NCBI GenBank assembly: GCA_027623095.1
Contig: JAQBVM010000003.1
Location: 1 to 55,775 of the forward strand
Length of the DNA stretch: 55,775 nucleotides
Reading direction: 5' to 3'
DNA from: Verrucomicrobiota bacterium
GTDB lineage: Bacteria > Verrucomicrobiota > Verrucomicrobiia > Limisphaerales > SIBE01
This document shows, piece after piece, positions 25,469 to 33,175 of the stretch. The position numbers and the translations under genes were made by a program. A model generated the notes under the pieces. The model made no database searches, was not told where the DNA came from, and saw only the letters and a program-made list of their open reading frames with translations. Each line of letters starts with the position of its first letter. The first letter of the stretch is position 1.

Positions 25469-28400
25469 ATGAGAATTCTCAATGAACAACGGTGGGGCGA
25501 CACTGCTTTTCGCGAAGCGAACATCTCATGTGGGCAACTAACTTGCAGGGCTTGGGAAGCCAGTCTGTGGAGCCCTGACACCTTTCGAGCGCTTGAGAAA
25601 GTCAGGGCTCCACAGAGTGTCGCCCCACCCCAATGGGTTCAAGGGCGCAATGCCTGCGCGCAGCAGTTCCTTCTGCTGCTTGTCTTATTTGCATTCTCGT
25701 TCATGCCTATTTTCCCGTCGCGTGCCGCAGACGCGGTTTGGCACAGCGACACGGGATTCCGCTGGTCCGAGCTGAAAGTGAACATGGGGGGACACTCGGG
25801 ATTTTCACTCCTTGCGCCAGAGCAAACCGGCGTCGCTTTCAAGAATGTGTTGAGTGAAGAAGCAATTGCAGCGAACCGCGTTCTGGCCAATGGCTCGGGC
25901 GTAGCGGTCGGCGATTTCGACGGGGACGGGTTGCCGGATCTTTATTTTTGCGGACTGGAATCCTCCAATGTGCTCTATCGAAACCTGGGAAACTGGAAGT
26001 TCGAAGATGTCACCGCCAACGCAGCCGTCGCTTGCAAGGGCAAGTTGTGCCGTGGCGCAGTTTTTGCGGACTTAAATGGCGACGGTTCCTTGGACCTTCT
26101 CGTTTCGACGGCGAACGAAGGAGTGCTCTGTTTTCTCAACGACGGATCGGGACATTTTACCGATGCGACCTCGACCGCTGGAACCAAGAGTCAATACGCG
26201 CCGATGACAATGGCGCTGGCGGATATCGACGGCAACGGGACATTGGATCTCTACATTGCGAACAACCGTCCCGATGACATCCGCGATCTGGGGCGATTGA
26301 ATGTTCCCATCGTCAATGGCAAACCGTCGATTCCGATTTCGCTCCGGAACAGGCTTCTCTTTCGCGAAGGACGCGTCTCCGAGTACGGTCAGCCCGATCA
26401 GTTGCTGCTGAACGACGGGAACGCTCGTTTCAAAGAAGTCCGCTGGGATGACGGCACATTCCTCGACGAGCAGGGGCGGAAACTGACTTCGGCGCCATTG
26501 GACTGGGGATTGACGGTGACCTTTCGCGATATGAATCACGATTCCGCTCCGGATCTTTATGTGTGCAATGACTACTGGACTCCGGACCGCATTTGGATCA
26601 ATGACGGCAAGGGACATTTCCGGGCCATTGATAACGTAGCGCTCAGAAAGACGTGCGCCAGCTCGATGGGGATCGATTTCGGAGATTTCGACCGCGACGG
26701 TGAGCCGGACCTATTTGTTGTGGATATGCTCAGCCGCAAGTCCCATCTGAGAAAACGGCAGAACATGGCAGACAAGCCGGAGACGACACCGCCTGGAATC
26801 GTTGAGGACCGGCCGCAGGTGATGCGAAACACACTGTTCAGAAACGCGGGAGGCGGCACCTTCTCAGAAGTGTCGCATTTTGCGAATCTGTTCGCATCTG
26901 ACTGGTCGTGGTCTCCCATTTGCCTGGATGTGGACTTGGACGGTTTTGAGGATCTTCTCATTTCGGCCGGCCATTTTCGCGACGTTCAAGACATGGACGC
27001 CGCGATGCAGATTCAGGCTCAGCAGCACTCGTGGAGCGGATATCCGAACGAGGCCGCGCGGCAGAAGGCCTACACACAGGAATTGCTTGAGCACTACCGG
27101 CTTTATCCTCTCTTGAAGATGCCTGTGATCGGTTTTCGAAATCTGGGGAATTGGAAATTTGAAGAGACAACGGACCAATGGGGGTTGACCCACGAGAGCG
27201 TGCGCCATGGCATCGCAACCGGCGATTTCGACGGAGATGGTGACTTGGATTTGGTGGCGAACTCCCTGAACGGCACGGCGGACCTGTTTCGAAACGAATC
27301 ATCGGCTGGACGCGTCTTGGTCCGGTTGAAAGGCCAGCGTCCCAACACCGAAGGGATCGGGGCAAAGGTAGAGTTTCGTGGCGGGGCCATTCCAATGCAG
27401 TCGGCAGAGATTATTTCCGGAGGCCGTTATCTTTCCGGTTCGGATACAACAGTCGGATTCGCCGTGGGTGATGTTAAGGAAGGCATGACGATCGAGGTGC
27501 GATGGCGCACCGGACTCGTGAGCGTGGTTTCTGATGTGCGTGCCAATCGATTTTTCGAAATCGGCGAGCCGAAAAGGGACGGGAATGAATCGGCTCCAGA
27601 AACCGCCGATCAAGTCATTTCCTCCGATTCCATTCGAGCCACCCCTCTGTTTGAAGATGTAAGCGGCGCGATCACTCACGTGCATCATGAAACCGAGTTC
27701 AACGACTTTGAACGGCAACCCTTGCTTCCGTTTAAACTGAGCCAGCAAGGTCCCGGCGTGGCATGGTTCGACCTGACCGGGGATGGACATGATGATCTTG
27801 TCATCGGCACGGGAAGCGGCGGAGCGCCCGCCGTGTTTCAATCCGACGGTTCCGGCAAATTTTCAAAACTCACCCGAACACCCTCATTCATTGCGCCGCG
27901 TGACACGGCTGGAATCGTTGGTTGGATTGCCCCGGGCGGACGCCGGGAACTCCTGATGGGTATCACGGGATACGAGACAGCCGCTGAGCACGGTGTGGAT
28001 TCGTTCCGCGTGGAGGGAAATCGATGGATTGGGTCGGATCAGGCCGCCCGTGAGATGTCGAGCGCGAGCGCTCTGGCATTAGGTGATCCGCATGGGAACG
28101 GTCAATTGGTTTTGTTCGTTGGCGGCGGTGTTTCACCGGGGCAATACCCGCTTGGAGCGCCGTCGAAAATCTATAAGCATGACGGAACGCGGTGGCGCCT
28201 GGATGTTCGCAACAGTGTGCTGATGGAACGGCTTGGGATCGTTAACGGAGCGGTGTGGAGCGACCTGAATGAAGACGGTCTTGCGGAACTCGTGATCGCC
28301 TGTGAATGGGGAGCGATTCGAGTTTTCCAAAGCCGAAGTGAACTGCTCTTCGATGTCACAGAGGAATGGGGGCTGAGCCGATACACGGGATGGTGGAAGG

Positions 28401-29383
28401 GCGTCACCACGGGCGATGTGAATGGAGACGGCAAGCTCGATATCATCGCGTCGAATTGGGGCGAAAACAGTCCGTACCGCGCCACTCCGGAAAAGCCTTT
28501 GGTTTTCATTTATGGGCAACTTGCCCGGCCAGGCGTGACCGACATTATTGAAACGGAATACGACGCCGGCGGGAACCTCACGCCGAGGCATCCGATCATG
28601 ACCCTTGCTCCGTCGCTTCCATTTCTGTTTGAGCAATTCGCCAATCATCGGGCCTACAGCGAAGCCACCCTCGACCAGGTGCTCGGCGCGCGCAATGCCC
28701 TGGGCAGGCGAGTCGAAATCACAACCCTCCTTTCAACGGTTTTCATAAACCGGGGCGGCCGGTTTGAAGCAGTTCCGCTTCCTGCCGAAGCTCAGTTCGC
28801 CCCGGCGTTTGGCGTGAACGTTGGTGACATCGATGGGGACGGAAATGAAGATCTGTTCTTAAGCCAGAATTTCTTTGCGACACGACCCGAGATGCCGAGG
28901 ATTGACGCGGGAACGGGGCTCGTGTTGCGGGGAGATGGAAAAGGCGGGTTTGAACCGGTTCCGGCAGTTCGATCCGGCATCAGAGTCTATGGCGAACAGC
29001 GTGGTTCCGCTCTCGGCGACTTCGACGAAGACGGTCGAATCGATTTGGTGGTCACACAGAATGCCGCCGCGACAAAACTCTTCAGAAATGTGGGCGCGAG
29101 CCCGGGTCTTCGGGTGCGCTTGAATGGATCTCCGTCGAATCCGAACGGAATCGGCGCTGTCATCCGCCTTCAATTCGGAAGCGCCTATGGACCCTCGCGC
29201 GAGGTCCACTCCGGATCGGGATATTGGTCTCAGGACAGTCTTGTCCAGGTGATGGGATTACCTTCACCTCCGAAAGCCGTCCAAGTTCGATGGCCGGGAG
29301 GAAAGGTCACCTCGACCTCCGTCACGGACGGCGCAAGAGAGATTACAATCGACGTCGATGGAAATGAGCGCGGCGTGCGATAG
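25469..29383 (+). CDS. CRTAC1-like secreted FG-GAP/VCBS protein with two UnbV domains, copy 2
   Basis: 1304 aa, paralogous to the preceding gene over its full length (TGFRWSELKVNMGGHSGFSLL, DFDGDGLPDLYFCGLESSNVLYRNLGNW, WSWSPICLDVDLDGFEDLL, GSGYWSQDSLVQVMG). The mature part starts after a hydrophobic core at about 68-82 (FLLLLVLFAFSFM). The first 8 residues are followed by about 46 residues encoded entirely by a terminal-repeat element (25491-25629) that keeps the frame open. ATG 25469 is the only standard start before the signal except one inside its hydrophobic core, so either the element is translated as an N-terminal extension or the start has been damaged. Expression probably couples to the gene upstream. 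Role as for copy 1. Confidence 0.88.
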   Translation: MRILNEQRWGDTAFREANISCGQLTCRAWEASLWSPDTFRALEKVRAPQSVAPPQWVQGRNACAQQFLLLLVLFAFSFMPIFPSRAADAVWHSDTGFRWSELKVNMGGHSGFSLLAPEQTGVAFKNVLSEEAIAANRVLANGSGVAVGDFDGDGLPDLYFCGLESSNVLYRNLGNWKFEDVTANAAVACKGKLCRGAVFADLNGDGSLDLLVSTANEGVLCFLNDGSGHFTDATSTAGTKSQYAPMTMALADIDGNGTLDLYIANNRPDDIRDLGRLNVPIVNGKPSIPISLRNRLLFREGRVSEYGQPDQLLLNDGNARFKEVRWDDGTFLDEQGRKLTSAPLDWGLTVTFRDMNHDSAPDLYVCNDYWTPDRIWINDGKGHFRAIDNVALRKTCASSMGIDFGDFDRDGEPDLFVVDMLSRKSHLRKRQNMADKPETTPPGIVEDRPQVMRNTLFRNAGGGTFSEVSHFANLFASDWSWSPICLDVDLDGFEDLLISAGHFRDVQDMDAAMQIQAQQHSWSGYPNEAARQKAYTQELLEHYRLYPLLKMPVIGFRNLGNWKFEETTDQWGLTHESVRHGIATGDFDGDGDLDLVANSLNGTADLFRNESSAGRVLVRLKGQRPNTEGIGAKVEFRGGAIPMQSAEIISGGRYLSGSDTTVGFAVGDVKEGMTIEVRWRTGLVSVVSDVRANRFFEIGEPKRDGNESAPETADQVISSDSIRATPLFEDVSGAITHVHHETEFNDFERQPLLPFKLSQQGPGVAWFDLTGDGHDDLVIGTGSGGAPAVFQSDGSGKFSKLTRTPSFIAPRDTAGIVGWIAPGGRRELLMGITGYETAAEHGVDSFRVEGNRWIGSDQAAREMSSASALALGDPHGNGQLVLFVGGGVSPGQYPLGAPSKIYKHDGTRWRLDVRNSVLMERLGIVNGAVWSDLNEDGLAELVIACEWGAIRVFQSRSELLFDVTEEWGLSRYTGWWKGVTTGDVNGDGKLDIIASNWGENSPYRATPEKPLVFIYGQLARPGVTDIIETEYDAGGNLTPRHPIMTLAPSLPFLFEQFANHRAYSEATLDQVLGARNALGRRVEITTLLSTVFINRGGRFEAVPLPAEAQFAPAFGVNVGDIDGDGNEDLFLSQNFFATRPEMPRIDAGTGLVLRGDGKGGFEPVPAVRSGIRVYGEQRGSALGDFDEDGRIDLVVTQNAAATKLFRNVGASPGLRVRLNGSPSNPNGIGAVIRLQFGSAYGPSREVHSGSGYWSQDSLVQVMGLPSPPKAVQVRWPGGKVTSTSVTDGAREITIDVDGNERGVR
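25491..25629. mobile_element. 139-bp MITE-like element inside the 5' end of a CRTAC1-like gene
   Basis: Terminal inverted repeats GGTGGGGCGACACT (25491-25504) and AGTGTCGCCCCACC (25616-25629). An inner perfect 15-bp inverted pair, CTGTGGAGCCCTGAC (25565-25579) and GTCAGGGCTCCACAG (25601-25615), forms a second stem. About 75 bases after the left end are nearly the same as in 53378-53607. Confidence 0.82.
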
Positions 29384-29405
29384 CCCATAAGCGGCTCCTA
29401 GATTT

Positions 29406-30407
29406 ATGAAAGCACTCGTTTTTAAAGAGATTAAGAAACCCCTCAAATTGATAGAGCGGCCGGGCCTTGCTCCGCAAAGCGGACAAGTCGTCGTGGCGCT
29501 CAAAGCCGCCGCTCTCAACCGGCGCGATTATTGGATCACGCAGGGACTCTATCCGGGTGTCAATCCGGTAGTCGTCCTCGGTTCGGATGGCGCGGGAGTG
29601 GTATCGTTGACTGGCGACGGGGTCGATCCGTCGTGGAAAGGTCGCGAAGTAATCATTTATCCCGGCCGCGACTGGGGCGATTCGGAGGCCGCGCAGTCGA
29701 AGAGGTTTCATGTTCTAGGTGGTCCGATGGATGGCACCTTTGCAACCGAGGTGGCGGTTCCGGCCGCGCAACTTCATTCAAAACCCTTGCATCTCGATTG
29801 GCGGGAAGCGGCCGCGTTGCCATTAGCTGGTTTGACTGCGTATCGCGCGCTTTTTTCCCACGGTGGCGTGGAGTCCGGCGAAACCGTTCTCATTACAGGC
29901 ATCGGAGGCGGTGTGGCGACCTTCGCTCTTCAGTTCGCGGCGAGGGCGGGCGCCAAAGTGTGGGTCACTTCGTCATCGCCGAGAAAGATCCAACAGGCTG
30001 TCGGACTGGGCGCTCAAGGAGGATTCGATTACACAAATCAAACCTGGCCGGCGGAATTCACAAAGATTGCCGGCGCGCCGAATCTAATCATCGACAGTGC
30101 GGCCGGGAAGGGTTACCGCAGTTTGATTGAAATTGCCGCGCCGGGAGCACGGATTGTTAATTACGGCGCCACCGCGGGGCAGCCTGAAAAGCTCGACATG
30201 TTCAGAGTTTTTTGGAAACAGCTTCGATTAATCGGCTCGACCCTGGGATCACCAAAAGACTTTTCCCGTATGCTCGCATTCGTTGAGAAACATCAGATCA
30301 AGCCGGTGATCGACGCCGTGTTCCCCTTGTCCGAGGGCAATCAAGCGATCGAACAGATGGCGAGATCCCCGCAGTTCGGGAAGTATGTGCTGGAAATAAA
30401 GCATTAG
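29406..30407 (+). CDS. Zinc-less MDR / NADPH:quinone-oxidoreductase-like alcohol dehydrogenase
   Basis: 333 aa. N-terminal GroES-like domain (KALVFKEIKKPLKL, VALKAAALNRRDYW, VLGSDGAGVV) and C-terminal Rossmann domain with the dinucleotide motif GIGGGVATFALQFA (about 163-176). The AALNRRDY variant and absence of the full zinc-ligand set point to the quinone oxidoreductase branch of the medium-chain dehydrogenases, reducing quinones or enoyl/enone substrates with NADPH in the cytoplasm. It follows the CRTAC1-like gene by 22 bases, so co-transcription is possible though the functions appear unrelated. Confidence 0.9.
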   Translation: MKALVFKEIKKPLKLIERPGLAPQSGQVVVALKAAALNRRDYWITQGLYPGVNPVVVLGSDGAGVVSLTGDGVDPSWKGREVIIYPGRDWGDSEAAQSKRFHVLGGPMDGTFATEVAVPAAQLHSKPLHLDWREAAALPLAGLTAYRALFSHGGVESGETVLITGIGGGVATFALQFAARAGAKVWVTSSSPRKIQQAVGLGAQGGFDYTNQTWPAEFTKIAGAPNLIIDSAAGKGYRSLIEIAAPGARIVNYGATAGQPEKLDMFRVFWKQLRLIGSTLGSPKDFSRMLAFVEKHQIKPVIDAVFPLSEGNQAIEQMARSPQFGKYVLEIKH

Positions 30408-30429
30408 CGCCAGACCTGTGGCCTCGATT

Positions 30430-30553
30430 CAGCAATTCATTTTGGCTCGGCGCGCGCCCATCCAGGGCGCGGCGGGCAGAGGAAAACGAACGCCGCAGGC
30501 TATTCCCCAGCGCTTTCGCTTTCCAGGGCCGCGCGCCAAAATGAGAATTGCTG
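30430..30553. repeat. 124-bp element bounded by imperfect inverted repeats
   Basis: Ends CAGCAATTCATTTTGGC and GCCAAAATGAGAATTGCTG pair except for a 2-base bulge. The inner flanks are GC-rich (GGCGCGCG / CGCGCGCC). There is no coding capacity. Its form suggests a MITE or a dispersed structured element, but only one copy is in this window. Confidence 0.55.
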
Positions 30554-30986
30554 GCCTCGCTTCCAAACACCGCTGCGCGAATTCTTGATGTGTTGTTCAA
30601 CCGGCGCGCGAAACTCGCCGCATTCCTTTGAGTAGCTGGGAGCGTCGAGATTTCAACGGCCTCGTTGTCCGAGAATTCTTCCAACATCACCTCATCGCGA
30701 ATCCCGGTGTTCCGGTCTGGTGGCCGCAGTTCTGTCTGACCTACGACATCACCGTGGCCGGATTTCTGGTCTGGCCGCTCCGCCTCATCCCTTTCCTCGT
30801 AATCTCCCTTCCCGAAAGGGTTACTCCCCAAGCTCCTCTATAAATATCCTCCGAAACAAAATTGCCTGATAGACCATCAAGGTCAGGAAATAACGTTCGA
30901 TTCTGCTTAGAAGGTGCTTCCAAGTGACCCAAAGAACATGATTGGAGGGACGAGATCGATCCGCGCTGTAGGCTCAGTGGCTCCGC

Positions 30987-31023
30987 CTCGGAGGCTGCGC
31001 GCGGGAGGGCCGAAGCCTCCGAG
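30987..31023. terminator. Possible terminator hairpin near the PQQ-propeller gene
   Basis: Perfect arms CTCGGAGGCT (30987-30996) and AGCCTCCGAG (31014-31023) lie 28 bases beyond the minus-strand stop at 31051. There is no T-run on either side, so it may instead be part of a repeat. Confidence 0.35.
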
Positions 31024-31050
31024 TCCGAAGAATTGTAGCAATAACCGCAA

Positions 31051-32406
31051 CTATCGGGACGGAGACACCGTTGTGTTACCGATGGCCAGCAGGTCATTGC
31101 GGGTGCGGAAGAGCAACCGGCCTTCCGCTATTGCCGCTGTGGACAAGAACGTTTCTCCCAGTTGGTTAGTCGCACTGACGGAGAAGGAAGGCTTTGTCGG
31201 GACTACGAAGACTTCCCCCTGCTCACTGGTTAGATAAAGGTTTCGGCCGTCCGAGACGGGTGACGAGGTAAATCCCTGTCCGGCGCTGAGGCGTTCGCTG
31301 TAATGGATCTTCCCGGTTTGCGCGTCAAAGCAGGTAAGAATGCCGTTGTCGGTGCATCCCCAAAGCAGCGAGCCGACCAGGATGGGGGTTTGCATGTAAT
31401 TGCCTTGGCGTGCGTGCGCCCAGGCAATGGCTGCGTTGGTGGCTCCCGGATCTTCTGGCGTGACTGTGCCTGTGGAATCCGCGCGAACCGCGCGCATCGG
31501 ACGAAACTTTCCATGGGCGCTCGTCAGGTAAATGAAACCGTACTCGCGGCTGAAGACCGGAGTCGGCACGGGAATGTCCCCGCCCTCGGACAGTTTCCAC
31601 AGCTCGCGGCCCGTTTGAAAATCGTAGCCACCGGTGTGATGCCAGCCATTGACAACAATTTGTTTCCGATCAGACGTCTCCACAACGGTGGGAGTGCTCC
31701 AGGTCGGCACATCTTCGCGGGCCACTCGCCATTTTTCAGTTCCGTCCTCGATTCCGAATGCCGCCACGAAAGAACCCTTCTGGACGTCGCATTGCACGAT
31801 GACAGTATCGTCATGAATGACCGGCGAGCTGGCAAACCCCCATTGCGCGGTCGGCACAAGATAATAACCGGAATCCATCGCGCCGAGATCCCTTCTCCAA
31901 ACCAGCCCGCCTTGGGTATCGAAACAAAACAAGCCTTCGGATCCCAGGATTGCGACGATGCGCTTCCCGTCTGTGGCCGGCGTTGAGTTATTGTGGGTGG
32001 CTTTGGTGTGCCGTTTGACTTTCGGGATGCCATCGTGCGCAAGGACGTCCCAAACAATGTTTCCGGTATTCAGATCCACGCATAGCAAACGCCATTGATG
32101 ATGCTCGTTTTCGGTCACCGAATCAATGTTGCCGTAAAGTCCGACCTTGAGACTCGACTCGCCCGGTTTGATGGCGGTTGTCAGGTAAATTCGCTGGTTC
32201 CAGGTGATCGGACTCGAATGGGACAATCCGGGAATCGGAGTTCTCCAAGCGATATTCTCGCCCGTTTCGGAGTTCCAACGCACCGGCAGTGCCCGGGAAT
32301 CATCCACGCCGCGAGCTTCGGGACCTCGAAACTGCGGCCAATGAGCCTGAATGGTGGATACGGCGCAAAGACTCCCGATGATCGTGAAGCGAAAGAGGGA
32401 TTGCAT
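31051..32406 (-). CDS. Secreted PQQ-binding-like (BamB-type) beta-propeller protein
   Basis: 451 aa from ATG 32406, which begins a signal peptide (LFRFTIIGSLCAVSTIQA). The frame extends to 32589 only because it runs into a dispersed repeat. Mature start HWPQFRGPEARGV followed by blades with the tryptophan-docking pattern (GENIAWRTPIPGLSHSSPI, CVDLNTGNIVWDV, CFDTQGGLVWRRDLG, DFQTGRELWKL, CFDAQTGKIHYSERL) identifies a PQQ-like/BamB-type eight-bladed propeller. In PVC bacteria such proteins are numerous and their role, dehydrogenase-like or scaffold, is unknown. No quinoprotein active-site assignment is possible from sequence alone. It is a single gene. Confidence 0.9.
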   Translation of the reverse strand: MQSLFRFTIIGSLCAVSTIQAHWPQFRGPEARGVDDSRALPVRWNSETGENIAWRTPIPGLSHSSPITWNQRIYLTTAIKPGESSLKVGLYGNIDSVTENEHHQWRLLCVDLNTGNIVWDVLAHDGIPKVKRHTKATHNNSTPATDGKRIVAILGSEGLFCFDTQGGLVWRRDLGAMDSGYYLVPTAQWGFASSPVIHDDTVIVQCDVQKGSFVAAFGIEDGTEKWRVAREDVPTWSTPTVVETSDRKQIVVNGWHHTGGYDFQTGRELWKLSEGGDIPVPTPVFSREYGFIYLTSAHGKFRPMRAVRADSTGTVTPEDPGATNAAIAWAHARQGNYMQTPILVGSLLWGCTDNGILTCFDAQTGKIHYSERLSAGQGFTSSPVSDGRNLYLTSEQGEVFVVPTKPSFSVSATNQLGETFLSTAAIAEGRLLFRTRNDLLAIGNTTVSPSR

Positions 32407-32479
32407 GCGTCTCAGCGTAAGATCCAAAGGCGCCTTGTCGAGATTCTTCCCACCAATTCGAAGCACCCCCAGCCGGAGA

Positions 32480-32700
32480 ATATGAAGAGACTTCGATGAA
32501 CGCGGGAGCGTCTTGGACTGCGGTGACGAGCGGAGCGATTCACCGCTTTCGCTTCGGCGTGTCCGAGAGCCCGAGGGAGTTCCGGACAACTTCGTTCGAG
32601 TTCAAACGCGGCAACTGCGCCTGCCTTCGCTCGGAAGCCACGGCAAGGAAGGCAGGCTCCATTGCCGCTCTCCGAAACCTGGCGGAAGATTTGACGGATC
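32480..32700 (+). repeat. Dispersed module B, copy 4, with expanded hairpin
   Basis: GATGAACGCGGGAGCG, then TTGGACTGCGGTGACGAG from 32513. The conserved outer stem GCGGCAA (32608-32614) / TTGCCGC (32662-32668) is kept, while the loop has gained an inner inverted pair CTGCCTTC / GAAGGCAG. It lies upstream of the propeller gene start, between it and the Uma2 gene. Confidence 0.75.
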
Positions 32701-32704
32701 CCAA

Positions 32705-33175
32705 TTACGATCTGAACAGGTTCTGAATGCTGACCGTGAAAGCCGGCAAGAGCGACTCCTGAAGCATCTCCCGGCACGCAAGGATCCTCTTTAATGCCAG
32801 GCCGTAGGGACCGCTCTGATAGATCTCAACATTATCGTATCGGGGATCAACCATCCAAAGGCGCGGAAGATTCAGTTCTTCGTAAATGGCTTTTTTGATG
32901 ACGGTATCGATTTGGTGATCCTTCGCGTCGATCACTTCAGCGGCAAGAAACAATCTCCCGTTCGCTGCGGTCACCAATGCGAGGTCGGGACGAAATATCG
33001 TTCCGGCTCGCACCTGCACAACCGAACGCGGCGGAAGCAATCGCGTCGTGGAAATCCCTGTCACCCCGTTTGCCATGAGAGAATGCAGACGATCGCAGAC
33101 GATTTCGTGGCGCCGATCTGGCGCGGGTCGCAGGAGAGATTCCCCGTTTACGATTTCTTCGTACGCCTCTGCCAT
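32705..33175 (-). CDS. Uma2 family (DUF820) putative endonuclease
   Basis: 156 aa. It matches the Uma2 family with a PD-(D/E)XK-like core: FRPDLALV (Asp), LAAEVIDAKD (Glu in the EV.D strand), a Lys in the following KKAIYEEL helix, and the family tail LPRLWMVDPRYDNVEIYQ. Typical members are 180-190 aa, so this is slightly short at the N-terminus. Biochemical function is unproven; the family is expanded in cyanobacteria and PVC bacteria. Its start overlaps the last 28 bases of uvrA on the same strand, so translational coupling to UvrA is likely. Confidence 0.85.
   Translation of the reverse strand: MAEAYEEIVNGESLLRPAPDRRHEIVCDRLHSLMANGVTGISTTRLLPPRSVVQVRAGTIFRPDLALVTAANGRLFLAAEVIDAKDHQIDTVIKKAIYEELNLPRLWMVDPRYDNVEIYQSGPYGLALKRILACREMLQESLLPAFTVSIQNLFRS

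Larger units (their letters stand above)
30408..31050. other. Intergenic region with structured repeats
   Basis: 643 bases without a convincing gene between two convergent units. It holds an inverted-repeat-bounded unit (30430-30553) and a 10-bp stem at 30987-31023. Frames of up to 177 codons on the minus strand read through the GC-rich repeat and are rejected as genes. Confidence 0.6.

Noticed and set aside
30298..30831. 177-codon minus-strand frame after the MDR gene.
   Set aside because: It reads through the GC-rich inverted-repeat unit and overlaps the end of a real gene; no motif or start site.
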